From: Typha latifolia
Taxonomy: Eukaryota > Streptophyta > Magnoliopsida > Poales > Typhaceae
Length of the DNA: 64,000 bases
Direction: 5' to 3'
NCBI GenBank assembly: GCA_019914945.1
Contig: CM034106.1
Coordinates: forward strand, 7,192,001 to 7,256,000
This document shows, one piece after another, positions 39,233 through 51,729 of the stretch. A program made the position numbers and the translations under genes. The first letter of the stretch is position 1. Each line of letters opens with the position of its first letter. The notes beneath the pieces are model-generated. The model searched no databases and was not told where the DNA came from. It saw only the letters and a program-made list of their open reading frames with translations.

Positions 39233-41409
39233 CAAGGTGGAGCTGGACAGGAAAGAAGAACCCATATCCCATATATTTCTCCACCAGATTCTCATTTAAT
39301 TGATAATTGAATAGCTCTCTTGATTTTTCTTTCCTTTTCAATTGTTGGTTAGAAATTTGAATTATGAATAGCTTGTCTGGGAGAAACATTCTGTAATTAC
39401 TTGGTCTATTTGATGGATGATAGATCATACAAGCTAGGAATTCCCTATAAATATGAGATAAAGTTATCATAGCTGCTTACTCATAGAGTTCCTCCAGAAG
39501 AGCCAGTAGTTATGAAAAGATCTAAAAGGAAATCGATCACTAGAGAAAACAGGAAATATGAAAAAAAAAGCACACATGTAGTAGTGACTGTAAAAGAGAT
39601 TTCCTTAAGTCACATGAACAATATCAAGTTTCTTATGTTAGTCATTGATGTTAATTCACAGCTGGGAAAATTATGCTTGAGAAGATTACTACATAGGTAT
39701 TTTACTCCATTAAACACATTGTCACTTTCTAGATTGTCTAATCTACTTCACTAAAATTTATACTCTATATTTTTAAATAGTTACAAGCAAGGTTTCAAGT
39801 ATCGGAATCAAAATCAGCAATCTGAAAAAACAATATGTATCAACAATATCATTAGTATTGGCACTTCGTATCGGCCTATATTTTAAAATAATTTTTAAAT
39901 TACAAAAAAATTATAATTTTTTAGAAATAATAATAATATATAAATATAAATTATTCATATATAAAGTCTAAAAACTAGATAATACATACAATTTTTTTCA
40001 ATCTCTATCTCTCTCCCTTTCTACTACTCACACTCTCTCCCTCTTTCACACAAATAAAAAGAAAATCTTATCTCTACCATTAATTCTTTCCTATCAAACT
40101 CTCTCTCCCACTACTTTTCTCTCTCTTCCACTAATTTTCTTTTATTAACTCTCTTCCTTAAAAAAAAACTCTCCCTCACCCTCACCGACTATCACATCTC
40201 TCTCTCTCCAACATAGTTTTTTATTTTTTTTCTCCACATCTCTCTCCTTCCCTTCTCTTCCCCTCTCTCTTCTTCCCTCTCCCTCTTACTATCACAACCC
40301 ACAAACTCTCTCTTCCTCATTCTCTTGCTCCCTTTCTTTCTCCTTTTTTTTCATTTTCCCTCTCTTGCCCGCTCTCTTTCTCTCTTACCGTACCTATCTC
40401 TAGTGAGATCGACCGACCCTGACCCAAAACGGATTAAGTATCGGCCGATCTGACCAATACAGGACCAAAACCAATCAATAGACTTGTTTCAACCCGGGAT
40501 TGGCTACGACCAATTCAAATCGGTTTCGGCTAATCCCACTTGGGATCGACCGAAACTAAGATCCATGCTTACAATTTATAACAGCGTAGACAGAACTTGT
40601 ATTTTCTACTACTATTTTCCTACTTTAAACTCAATTGCTCTAAAATGATAATCGTGAAATTTACCAAAAATGAAGAATACTAACATAGATGGCAAGATTA
40701 TTCCATGTTAGAGAGATGTTATTAGATAAACCAATTATTATTTGGAAATCTGCCAAATGATTTGCAATCTATGCACTTGTGATGTGTTTCTGGAGAAAGA
40801 ATCTCTCTAATCTGTTGACTGGAATATATAGCACACAACTTTTTTCATCTTAATTACTCTGTACTCTGCAGCAAACTTATATTGCAAGAATATTTATTCA
40901 CTCAGTCTCATGCAAAAGACCTTTACAGGCAAGGATATCAACTTCCCAAATCTTTCTCATGTATTTAGTGACATCATTATGAACTATAGATTTAACTAAG
41001 AATTGCTGAAAAATCATGAGGCTGTATGCACATACCGGTATACCACAGTAACCCTACCAGGACTATGACCAACAACCTAAGTCATATACTGCAAATATGA
41101 AAGAGAATCCAGCCAAAAGAAGACTTTGAATTACCTAAATAACCAACATTGAGGAATAGGGATACTCTGCATCATTTGTTTGCAAGGAGAAAAGTTCAGA
41201 AGAAACTCAAAGTTGTATTAAAACTTGTTCAACAGACTCAACTCAAATTCTAGCCAATTGCTCTTCACGATTAAGAGGATAAAAAACTCACAAAGTTTTG
41301 AATGGAATTGCTTGGCAAAATGGATGTCCTTAATCAATTGAACATTCAGTTTCCTTCAAAGGTAGATAGTTTCTCTAGTGAGACAACAAGACAACCATAT
41401 TATGGTGGT
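39233..41409. other. Convergent 3' region between NRL and PPR genes
   Basis: It holds the 3' UTRs of both genes and a repeat element at 39781-40575. No further gene was seen. Confidence 0.5.
39781..40575. mobile_element. TIR-like element with CT-rich core
   Basis: The left end (TTACAAGCAAGGTTTCAAGTATCGG region) is imperfectly mirrored by the right end (CCGAAACTAAGATCCATGCTTACAA region). Subterminal TATCGGCC and GATCGACCG motifs recur, with a pyrimidine-rich core at 40,000-40,390. It belongs to the same general group as the element at 15729. Confidence 0.45.
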
Positions 41410-43302
41410 CTACAGAGCTGGTGCTGTACCCTCTTCAGGTTTCATTGCATAGAACAGATCCAAGACATCAGCATGGTTACGAACACTTCCAGGAGATTTA
41501 GAAAGTAACCCATGTGCAACTTCATGCCTCCCTTCTTTGAACAACCCTTCAAACAAACGCAAAAACACCATTCTTGATGGAAATTCCTTCAGAGACATTG
41601 ACTTCAATAAGTCTGTAGCATCTTCTACTGTGCCAGACTTGGAAATATAGTCAATAAATGGGTCAATGTAAGGGGGAAAACCATGACTTTTCATCAAAAC
41701 AAGAAGACTGCAAGCTTCTTTAGTACTTCCTTGACTGATCAACCTTTCAACTAAGAACTTATATGTGCTATGCCATGGTTTCACATTATACTTTGTAACT
41801 ACCTCCTTTAGAATTTTATGTGCTTCCTTTGCTTCTTTCTTCTGGCAACACCCATTTACCAACACCTCAATTGCACAACCAACATCTTCTCCACCTTTTC
41901 TTTCTACCATATTGCGAAAACATGACAATGATTTATCCAGATTACCTGCCAAAGCGTGTTTTTCAACTAAAGTAGCCCATGCTGTTAAATCCAAATTATA
42001 TCCTGCTTCTTCAACATCAACTAAATACTGGAGGGCTTCATCCAAAACCCCAGCATTACAGAGTCCAACAACAGCTTTAACATGTACCGAGCTATCTGGT
42101 GCGAAACCCCCTTCCTCCATGGCCCTTAAGACCTTGTCACACTCAGCCAGTTTGTTAACACTCCTCAAGGATTTCAGAACTCCATCAAAAACTGACCCTT
42201 TGATAGAATCCCCAGCACTTCTGAAAGTACTAACAACTTTTGTAACCAAATTCAGATCAAGGTCTTTACCCACAACAATTTTCTTCAGGAGGAACAAGAA
42301 ATCCTGATCTGTAAGCTTCTCCGAACCCCTCATTGCAAACTGATACATATCCACAGCAGCTGCAAGCATCTTCCGCTTGTGAAATCTCTCTGATACCTTA
42401 ACATATGTCTCCTTCTCCAAATTATAACCCCCATCTCTAATCTTACCAAGAACATCCCAGAATTCCTCAATGCAATCTTCTCGGCCCAATACCCTAGCCA
42501 TGGCATTATAAACCTTACCGTCAACTTTAAAAGATGAATTCCCCTCAACCCATCGGAAGAACATCAAAGCCTTCTTAGGGTATTGAGCAATCCTCTCCAA
42601 GACTGCACAAACCAAATCCGAAGACAAACTAGCACCCAATTCATCTAACTTCTTTTCGATAGATTCATAACCTGAATCAGATTCTTCCACTGATCTCAGA
42701 ATCCGACAAATTATAGGGCACATCCTGCCAGCGACATTCTCGTGAGAATTAAGAAAGTACATTTCCTTCAACAGATTCAAATCTTTCACTATACCTAGCT
42801 TCTCAAAACTCTCCGACACATTCAAGTAGGTATCTTTCGCGATCCCGAACCCTTTTTTCTTCATGACCTCAACCAAACCCCAGAATTCTTCTGTCATGCC
42901 CTTCTTCCCAAGAATCTCCAGCATCAAGTTATAAGATTTCGAATTCAATCTGAGTTTTCCATCACTCGAGACCCAATCGAAGAACTTGTGAGCGACCTCG
43001 GGGCTCCCTTCGAGATCACGGAGCAGCGAGTTCGTCTTTTCGAGGTCCAAGGCGAGGTCAAGCGACTCCACTTGAGCCCTGATCTCGTCAGAACCGATAG
43101 GCTTCGAGAATATCTCGGCAACTATGGCGGGATTCTGCTCCTTGCGATCGACAGCAGGGATCGAAGAGAACCAACGGAGAGAAGAGCTAAGGTTTTGGGA
43201 TGCTAAGGACTTCACCTGGAAATCCGGGGGTCGGGTTCGAGGGCAGTGCGAAGAGATTTGAGAGAGATTTCGAAGGATCAAAGACTTCCATGCGTTCCTC
43301 AT
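41410..43302 (-). CDS. P-class pentatricopeptide repeat protein, mitochondrial (630 aa)
   Basis: PPR proteins bind organelle RNA and act in its processing, stability or translation. The single exon encodes 630 residues. The first about 50 are rich in Arg/Ser/Leu with almost no acidic residues and contain RWFSSIPAV, a typical mitochondrial presequence. The rest is tandem helical repeats with PPR text such as NSKSYNLMLEILGKKGMTEE, DGKVYNAMARVLGREDCIEE, DSSVHVKAVVGLCNAGVLDE and HSTYKFLVERLISQGSTKEA. There is no E, DYW or SMR domain, so it is P class. The motifs are divergent and widely spaced in the N-terminal half. It recalls Arabidopsis At3g02490/At5g15980, from memory only. It ends about 2.2 kb from the convergent NRL gene. 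The antisense ORF at 41765-42307 is a shadow. Confidence 0.92.
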   Translation of the reverse strand: MRNAWKSLILRNLSQISSHCPRTRPPDFQVKSLASQNLSSSLRWFSSIPAVDRKEQNPAIVAEIFSKPIGSDEIRAQVESLDLALDLEKTNSLLRDLEGSPEVAHKFFDWVSSDGKLRLNSKSYNLMLEILGKKGMTEEFWGLVEVMKKKGFGIAKDTYLNVSESFEKLGIVKDLNLLKEMYFLNSHENVAGRMCPIICRILRSVEESDSGYESIEKKLDELGASLSSDLVCAVLERIAQYPKKALMFFRWVEGNSSFKVDGKVYNAMARVLGREDCIEEFWDVLGKIRDGGYNLEKETYVKVSERFHKRKMLAAAVDMYQFAMRGSEKLTDQDFLFLLKKIVVGKDLDLNLVTKVVSTFRSAGDSIKGSVFDGVLKSLRSVNKLAECDKVLRAMEEGGFAPDSSVHVKAVVGLCNAGVLDEALQYLVDVEEAGYNLDLTAWATLVEKHALAGNLDKSLSCFRNMVERKGGEDVGCAIEVLVNGCCQKKEAKEAHKILKEVVTKYNVKPWHSTYKFLVERLISQGSTKEACSLLVLMKSHGFPPYIDPFIDYISKSGTVEDATDLLKSMSLKEFPSRMVFLRLFEGLFKEGRHEVAHGLLSKSPGSVRNHADVLDLFYAMKPEEGTAPAL

Positions 43303-43336
43303 TGTCCGGGAGAGGATCTGATCTAGGCCTAGGTCT

Positions 43337-43411
43337 AGGGTTTCGGGAGAGGTGGGAGAGAGTTAAGGTTAGGGTTTCGGGAGAGGTGGGAGAGAGTTAA
43401 GGTTAGGGTTT
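43337..43411. promoter_or_regulatory. Tandem 34-bp leader repeat with teloboxes, PPR gene
   Basis: Two identical 34-bp units (43337-43370, 43371-43404) and the start of a third lie 35-110 bp upstream of the PPR ATG. Each unit junction makes TTAGGGTTT (43369-43377, 43403-43411), which reads AAACCCTAA on the gene's strand. This telobox is known from promoters of plant ribosomal-protein and other growth-linked genes. The rest of each unit is GGGAGAGGTGGGAGAGAG. Confidence 0.8.
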
Positions 43412-43439
43412 TAGTAGGGATTTACGAGCTCATGCGGCG

Positions 43440-44330
43440 GACCTATTAACGCAAAAGAGCAGGAGATGAGGAGGAGATAAAAGAGTATTTTTGACCAAAC
43501 AAGAACTCTTTTTAATTTTACAAATTTAATACTAAAAAAGTGATATATTTCATTGTAACCTTAAATAAAAGGTTAATTCGAAAATGCCAAGGATGGCAAG
43601 CACAGTCCTCCTATTGAATGTTATTGGAAGCAAAATCAACCACCGGCGAAACTTAATTAACGCAAACTATTCGACTTCCTACGCTTGTGAACATTTATTA
43701 GAAAGTGGAGATTAAGAAAAATTATTTTTAGTAATTTTTTTATTCTTAAAGTGACTTTCTTACCTACCGAATGTTGTTTCACTTCCTCTTTTGACTGTCA
43801 TTTAAAAAAAAAAGAGTCACTTCACTAAAGTCAATCACTTTATTAAACATTTCAACTTTAATTTTTAGAAAAAATCATGACCCTTCAACTATTACCTTGT
43901 GTGGTCTCACGATCGATCAGTCGACCATTAGAGCAATTAAGAACCTTTCATCTCCCTATTTCTTTTGTTTACGGTTTTTTCCTTCCTTATTCTTCTCCCT
44001 CCTCTCATTATCAATGTTGCTCACTCGCTCCTTTCCTATCACTGCTAGATTCGCTGCTCTCAATATATCCCTCTCTCTCCTACTCCACTATCCCATGTCG
44101 TTTGTGGTCAAACCTGCGTTGGGTGGCAGCATCGTAAGTAGAGCCTCAACTCTACCACCATGCATCAACCTACAATTTAGGCTATGCGGGTGTTGCGGAC
44201 TAGCGCTAGCCTCGCCTCTTGTTGGCCTTCTCAATCATCACCGTCCTCGGTCATTTGTATTCCAATGCACATCCCCTCTTGTTTTGATCTACCCACCTCT
44301 GCATTTTTACAATTTTTGTTGGTTCAACTA
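43440..44330. other. PPR upstream region
   Basis: AT-rich promoter-side DNA. From 43,870 it is CT-rich text with open frames but no protein-family signal, probably repeat-derived. Confidence 0.4.
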
Positions 44331-44880
44331 GGCAACCCAAAAAAGTGGGTAAATTGAGTTTACAAAATAATATGAAGATAAAAATTAAGTATGCAACTAT
44401 ATGCACAAATTACAATGATAAAATTTTTTTCAAAGCTTATGTATGTTATTATGCTATGAAAAATTAAATAAGATAAACAAATAAAAGAGAAAGGAAATAT
44501 AATATTAAGATTTAAAGTGGTTCGGCCAATACCTACGTCCACTCTTCAAGATTCATTCCTTAAGAATTTACTATGCAATAAAAATATACATCACTAGCTT
44601 ACCTATTAAAATTAAAACCATAAACACATGCTATGTGTGTAATTACTCCAAAGGAGTTTAATTTAAAAATAAATCTCACTAAAAAAATAAAGAAGAAAAA
44701 AAAACTTATCAAGTGAGAACTTTTTCTTTTCTCTAATATGGGCTAAACTAGATTGATATCTTTTGTATTCTTTGATTTGCCTTTGAACCTCTTGCTTCAA
44801 CATAAAGTATGAATCTCCTTTTATATGAAATCTATTTGGGCACGATGCGACCAGCCTCGTGCCCAAGCTAAGCCCAGCAG
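44330..44880 (-). mobile_element. Copia-type LTR fragment
   Basis: On the minus strand it reads ATATAAAAGG (TATA-like, about 44823), then GTGGACGTAGGTATTGGCCG and AACCACTTTAAATC (44510-44545), the conserved R/U5 text seen in many plant copia LTRs. It ends near TTGCCTAGTTGAACC. No partner LTR is in the window. Confidence 0.5.
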
Positions 44881-45788
44881 GTGAGAAGTTTTCTCACCTG
44901 CCATGGTTGATTTTGGGCGCGCCACGTGCACCCAACTGCTGGGCTAGGCCAGCTGCTTGCTGCGGGGCCCATAGTCGCTGCCAATAGCCCCCACCCCACC
45001 ACTTATCTCTCTATTTTTCTTCTTCCTTCTCTCTCTTTTAGTCTCTCTCACTCTCCTCTCTCTCAAACTCTCTTTCTCTCTCTTCCATCGTGTCGCCGCC
45101 GGCCTGCCGCCACCAAGGTGAGCCTCTCTCTTGTTTATTCTTATATCTTATTTATAATTATTTAGCTTTTATTTTATAATTATATATTTAGAATATTTTA
45201 TATAAAAAGAAACATACATCTCCCCCGTATATTATAACTAGCATTTTATAATAATAATAATATAGTTATAGTATTTGAATTGTACCTACAATGTGGATCT
45301 AGTTATGTACAAAATAAAAAAAAGTGATTCTAAACCTAATAAACATTTATATTCTATTTGAACTAATTCTAATTAGATAAACGACTAACTTAATATTACT
45401 TAAATATTTTGAGACCCCGAACACTTTATTTGAGACCCCGTGGACCCTATTAGCGATAAATTGACGCTCGGTTGACAGATGTGAGGAATATGTAGTTCTG
45501 TCTTCTGATCAGATATGAGTAATCTTATCCCTTAGACGTCTTTCTCAAATTAAGATTTATTATCTAATTATGTATATGCATGCTTTAGCCTCCAGTATGA
45601 TTAGATGACTTTATCTAGAGATGATTTCAATTGAGCATATTTTATCATGTATTTGATTAGACTGATCTGAGATATGAGTATATTGATGATTTATAGATAT
45701 GATTAGATATGAGTATACTGTTGGAACTTTATGTCGAGATGAACTCTAGCATGAGTATGCATGTGATAGGCTAGTAGGGGTATGCATG
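44881..45788 (+). mobile_element. Gypsy-type LTR fragment
   Basis: A GC-rich block with CCACGTGCACCCAACTGCTG, a CT-rich leader, GCCGCCGGCC, then GTGAGCC and AT-rich text, follows the same plan as the LTR at 45789. It is cut short by that element. The repeated GAGACCCCG motif near 45,412-45,440 belongs to its 3' part. Confidence 0.4.
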
Positions 45789-45913
45789 TGTAACACCCGT
45801 GTATAAAAAAAAAAAAAATCAGCGCACGCGCCATATGCGTGCACTCTAACAGCAGCGCACGTGCTTGGCGGGATAAAAGCTTCACCTTCAATGTTTTGTT
45901 TTTACTCTTCAAA

Positions 45914-45979
<66 letters not shown>

Positions 45980-46700
45980 GTTTTTCCTTCTTCTCTTTTC
46001 TCTCCCGAGCCGCCAAAGCTTTCGTCGCGGGCAGCGAGTCACCGGAGCGTCGGCAGCCAATCAAACCCCCTTACCTTGATCCTCAGGTTAGCCTCTATCC
46101 CTTCTTTAGTTTAATTTGAAAATATCCTAGTTAATCATGATTAATTAGGAGTTATTTGTTTCTGCCTTCACCAGAGAAATTCACTGGCCGGTGACCTCGG
46201 GTCGACTACCCACCGGTCCAAGAAGTTTCCCCGCTTTAGCCCGTTGCTATGGGTACCCAAATTGGGTGCCCATGAAGCACGAGGGAGGCGATGCCATATT
46301 GCCTCCCACCGCCGGGTTTCTTACGCACAAGCGGCCACCACCAACGGTGGTGGCCTCACTCGTCAACCTCGACTGACCCACATCTTCACATGAATTAGGA
46401 AGCTCCATGGCCGCTGGCCATGGAGTTCCTCAATTCTCACCCACCGGTCGCACTGGCCGATGGTTCAAATCACTCATGCACCCAAGTCGACCCCATCAAC
46501 TTAGGGAGGAGTTACTGGAGTTGGGGGCTGCTGGTGACGGGGATCACTGGCAGCAGCCTCCTCTGATGAGTGAACTATGTGGGGGTTGATCAAACCCCCA
46601 CCATTTGTGTTGGCTATGGGATGGGCTGCAGCCCACACCCTTTGCAAGTAGTGGACCGGGCTCGTGAGCCTGGTCCACCCGACTTTCTGTTGTAGATTCG
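45789..46700 (+). mobile_element. Gypsy-type LTR fragment beginning TGTAACACCC
   Basis: It starts TGTAACACCCGTGTAT at 45789, matching the start of the inverted LTR at 63088 (TGTAACACCCGTAAAC). It contains CGCACGCG-type GC motifs, a (CT)29 leader at 45917-45974, and TTGGGTGCCC and GGGCTGCAGCCC blocks. The 3' portion is missing after about 46.7 kb. ORFs in it are not genes. Confidence 0.55.
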
Positions 46701-48480
46701 CCTAATTTTATTATTTTATGATCAAAGTGTCATTGCTTTGTTTTTGGATGAGAAGAGAAAATTATATTTTTCAGATTACATTTTTATAAAAGGAAATAAT
46801 ACTTGTTTTAGATAAGACAGTACATTTTTAAACCAAATGAATTAAATAATTTTCTTCATCTTCATCATTTTTTTCTTCTTTACCTTCTTCTTACAAGAAT
46901 TCTATTTAAATAAATTTGTCATTATAGTATTCACAAACCATATACGTGCTCATATACCTAATAATTTGATTTTTTTTTCATTTGATGTGATTTAGTACTC
47001 AAATGTTTACCAAAATATATGACCAAAACATTAAATAGATGTATTTTATTTAATAGCAACAAATATGGCATTTTAAAATGTATATTTGTTCGGTATTTTA
47101 GTTATATCTTTACCGTATTAACTTCGATCAATATTACTTTAGATACGTTAGAAATCTTATTAAATTCTCTCTAACTTTATCTCTCAGTAAATTATATAAT
47201 CCCTTGTGGAATGATGATTTCTGCTATTAAATAATACAATCAACTATTATTTAGTCTTTTAGTCATATCGTTATCATTTAACTACCATCGATATTATTTT
47301 TAGATGTATTATAAAGTTTATCCATTCATATTAAACTTTATCTCTCATGAGGTTTTTCAAATTCGATATAATTTGTTGATAAATAACGTAATCCATTGAT
47401 GATGATTTTTTTTCTCTACTAAATAACATAATTCTCTATTGTTTAATGTTTTGGTTATATTCTTTTCTAATGAACTCTGATCAAAATTATTCGAGATATG
47501 TTGAAAAGTTTATATAATCCTCTTACTTTTATCTATTGAAGTTTTTTATGAGAGATAAAATTGGAGAGAATTAGATAAGTCTTCAATACATCTAACTGAA
47601 TATAACTAAAATATTAAACATCAGCGAATTACATTATTTAGTAGAGAAAAATGTCATTCATCAACATATTACATTATATAGCAACATGATTATTTCAAAT
47701 TGACAAATTGAAGATTCTCATGGATAAAATTTGAGAGGATTATATAAAACTTTTAACATATCTAAAATAATATAAATAGGAGTTCATATGATAAAAAATA
47801 TAACCAAAATATTGAAAATATGTATATATATTTTTTTAAGCTATTATATTTTAATGAATTGCTAGCCTTGAAGATTTATGATATATAAAGTTGTAGAGGA
47901 TTAGATATAAAATCCTTATGAAATATAAAGCTAAAGAGATGAATAAATTTTTAACACATCTAAAATAATAGCGAACATAATTCGTATAAGAAACATATGA
48001 CCAAAATACTGAATAGTAGTGGATTGTGAAAAATATCATTTATCAGTATATTGGTCATATGTTAATATGATAAAGATATGACTAAAACACGAAAGATGTG
48101 TACATTTTTAAATATCATAATTTGCTATTATAAAACCAACGTACATCTATTCAGTTTTTTGGCCATGTTCTTAGATAAATATTTGAGTATCAAATAACAT
48201 CTAGTAACATCAATTAAAACATTAAATTAGTAGGCATATAAGCTTGTATATGGTCTATAAAGACAATACTGACAAATTTTTCTAGATAGATTATGCTGGT
48301 AATGGAAAAAAAACTATTTACTTCATTGGTTTCAAAAAATACCGCATTCTCTAAAATAATAGTAATACTATTTTAAAAAATAATATTTACATGAAAAACA
48401 TAACGTTCTCTTCTTATCCAAAAATAAAAGCAAGTTCACTTTGGTTAGAAAATAGGCTAATTAAATAATTTTACGATGGA
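46701..48480. repeat. AT-rich degenerate repeat block
   Basis: Variants of GAGAGGATTATATAAG, AACATATCTAAAATAATA and ATGACCAAAATATTGAA recur many times here. They reappear at 53,380-53,620 and 54,340-54,690, each time next to a CAF1-derived segment. So they belong to the duplicated units, not to a separate element. No ORF of interest. Confidence 0.6.
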
Positions 48481-48501
48481 AACATAGAGAGAATTTGTAA
48501 G

Positions 48502-51500
48502 GCGACATCCATTGGGATGGATACACGCCTAATTCCATCGTGTAAAAGTAGAAAAGCAAAAATATTATTGATACATTACCATATACATATAGGATAATTA
48601 TCTCAACAACCTTCAACAATTTCCTAAACAATCTTAGGATAATTATCTCAACAATGTTCAACAATTTCCTAAACAACCTCCTAAGATGTAGGTAGACTAA
48701 ACCACTCCTAAACAACCTAGGTAGAGTAAACCACTCCTAAATAAACTCCTAAATGTAGGTAGACTAAACCACAATTAGTTTTGTCTAACTAAAAATTGTT
48801 ACAACAATACAAACTTAATTAACAAACTTCTAACACATCGATCTCCTGGAATTACAAGGTTTCAACTTTGAGGCAATGGAGAGAATTTGTAAAGTGACAT
48901 CCATTGGGATGGATACACGCCTGATTCCATCGAACTCCTGGAATTACAAGGTTTCAACTTCGAGGCACTTTGAGCTCATGGCATTGATTTTTTTATTCAC
49001 TGAATTGCTATTTCAAGTCAAGCTAGTCTATAAAGACATGGACTTCAAATAGATCACGCAGGGTGGGGTGAGGGGTGGGTGAAATAATTTTGCTCACTTA
49101 GTGAAGATACTCATAGTAGGGTGCAGCTGCTGCCAAACAAATTAAAGGACTTGTTAGAGCTTATTCAAGTATTGTTCAGCAAAAGTGTGTTTGATGTGTA
49201 GGAGATAATGAGAGAGTATGTCAATCTATATGGAGGACTAGAACGACTAGCTATCACCTTTAGCATGACTCATTAGACCGGCACTGTTCAATTGACGGAC
49301 TCATGAGTACGCCAATCTACATGGAGGTAGGGGTGGTGTGAGGGTGGATGATTTAGCTTACATGGTAAAGATACTTATGATAGGGCACAGTTGTTGCCAA
49401 ATAAATTAAAAAATTTATTAAAGCTTATTCAAGTGTTGTCAGCAAAAATATAAAAGTGTGTTCGATATGAATAAGACAACAAGAGAGTACATTAATCTAC
49501 GTAGAGGGCTGAAAAGACTGGCTACCAGGGGAGGGGGATGATACTCATAGTAGGTGCAGCTAAACAAATTGGAGGATTTGTTAGAGCTTATTCAGGTGTT
49601 GTTAAGCAAAAATATAAAAGTGTGTTCGATGTGAAGGAGATTACGAGGCATGACTCATGAGACTAGCACTAGGTGTGGTGAGGGAGGGGAACAATTTTGT
49701 GAAGATACTTATTGCAAATTGGAGGACTTGTTAGAACTTATTCAACAAAAATATAAAATTGTGTTCGATGTGAAAAAGATAACAGGAGATTACACCAATC
49801 TACATGGAGGACTAGAGCCACTAGCTACCAGTAGGAAACTCATTGGAGGACTTGTTAGAGATTATTCTTGTTCATCAAAAGTGTAAAAGTGTACTTGATA
49901 TGAAGGAGATAATGGAGAGATAATGGAAGAGTACGCTAATCTACATGGAGGACTAGAGTGACTAGCTACCACCTTAGGCATAACTCATGAAATCGGCACT
50001 ACTTAATTGGCGAGCTTGTGAGTACACCAATCTATGTGGGAGTACAAATTGGAGGATTTGTTAGAGCTTTTTTAGATGCTTTTCAATAAAAGTGTAAAAG
50101 TGTGTTCGATGTGAATGATATAACAAAGGAGTATGCTAATCTATTTGAAGGACCGGAGTGACTAGCTACCACCTTAAGTGTGACTCATGAAACTAGTACT
50201 ACTCAGTAGGCAGGCTCCAATAGCCTTATAACATGTTATATGTTTTTTTAGTTTTAGGATACCTACCTCACCCAGTACAGTTATGCCAAACTTACTAAAA
50301 CAATTACAATTTGTAGGTTACCTCTCTATTATATGGATTGATTTGAGGGGGTTGGGGGAGTGATTTTATTCGTGAAAATACTCATGATAGGGCGCAACCG
50401 CTGCCAAACAATTGGAAGACTTATTAGAGCTTGTTCTAGTGTTATTCAACAAAAGAGTGTTTAATATGAAAGAGATAATGGGAGAGTATGCCAATTTATA
50501 TGAAAGACTAGAGCCACTAGCTACCACCTTAGGTGTGACAAACCAACACTGCTCAATTGGTGGGCTCGTAAGTATGCCAATCTATATGAGGTTGGAGGGT
50601 GAGTGTGGGGGTGAGGTGAGGGGAGGGGATGATTTTGTTTACTTGGTAGAGATACTCATGGTAGGGCGCAACTATTGCCAAATAAATTGGAGGACTTGTT
50701 AGAGATTATTCATGTGTTATTCAGTAAAAATATATAAGTGTGTTCAATGCGAGGGAGTTAACGAGAGAATACGTCAACCTATATGGAGGACTAGAGCGAC
50801 TGGTTACCACCTTAGGCATGACTCATGAGATCAATATTGGCAGGCTAGTACACCAATCTACATGAGATCAATATTGGAAGACTTGTTATAGCTTTTTTAG
50901 ATATTGTTTAATAAAAGTGTAAAAGTGTGTTCAATATGAAGGAGATAATAAGAGATTATGCTAATCTAGATGGAGGACTAAAGCGACCAACTACCACTTT
51001 AAGTGTGACTCATGAGACTAGCACTACTCAATAGGTGGGCTCCGATAGCTTTGTAATATGTATTTGCTTATTCAGTTTTGAGATACTTATCTCACCTAGG
51101 ACGGTGATGCCATACTTACTAAGACAATTAGTGGGTTACCACTCTTTTAGCTAGATTGATCATGAGTTTTAATTATGTTGTTGTTATTCAAGTCTAATCA
51201 TCTACTATGAAATAAAACAATCTTGAATTTTAACATAGCTTATATTGTTGATTTGTATTTATATACTATGAAATTACACAAACTTTTATTTTGTTACTAC
51301 TAGCTTCTCATGGTGGGGTGGGGGTTGAGTGGGGTGGGGAGCAACTGTTGCCAAACAATTAAAGAACTTGTCAAGAACTTATTCAGGTGTTGTTCAACAA
51401 AGTGTGTTTGATGTGAAATAGATAATGAGAGAGTACGCCGATTTATATGAAGAACTAGAGCGGTTGGCTACTCATGAGTACGCTAATCTAAATAGGGTAG

Positions 51501-51729
51501 GGGTAGGGTAAGGGTGGGTTGAGGGAGGGATATGATTTTACTTAAAGATACTCATGGTAAGGTGCGGCCACTGACAAACAAATTGGAGAACTTGTTAGAG
51601 CTTTATTTAGGTGTTGCTTAGCAAAAACATAAACGTGTATTTGATGTGTATGAGATAACGAGAGAATACGCTAGGTATGACTCATGAGACCAGCATTGCT
51701 CACTAGATAGGCTCTGATAGCCTTGTAAC
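48502..51729 (+). pseudogene. Array of decayed CAF1/POP2 deadenylase fragments, main block
   Basis: CAF1 is the DEDD-type 3' exonuclease of the CCR4-NOT complex. At 48502 and again near 48895 the text reads GDIHWDGYTPxSI, and the second copy runs on to DLLELQGFNFEAL. Then at least 11 copies of a C-terminal piece follow, starting near 49144, 49409, 49570, 49721, 49846, 50051, 50412, 50690, 50874, 51360 and 51583. The copies read, with gaps, LEDLLELIQVLFSKSVFDV, KEIMREY, NLYGGLERLATTLGMTH and GSDSLVT. In family order this matches LP..L..LLELIRVFFG..VYDVKHLMRF..LYGGLDRVA..L and the catalytic HQAGSDSLLT. Copies carry stops and frameshifts; those at 49721 and 50412 remain open for 55-96 codons. 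It cannot make a working enzyme: the N-terminal D-E motif is absent. Confidence 0.75.

Noticed and set aside
41765..42307. 180-codon ORF antisense to the PPR gene
   Set aside because: It is a shadow of the PPR coding frame.
45839..46114. 91- and 72-codon Ser/Leu-repeat ORFs
   Set aside because: (CT)n leader of an LTR, not a gene.
49650..50702. The ORFs at 49650-49886 and 50412-50702 as real small genes
   Set aside because: They are single open units within the CAF1-derived repeat array, running across unit borders, and lack most of the enzyme.
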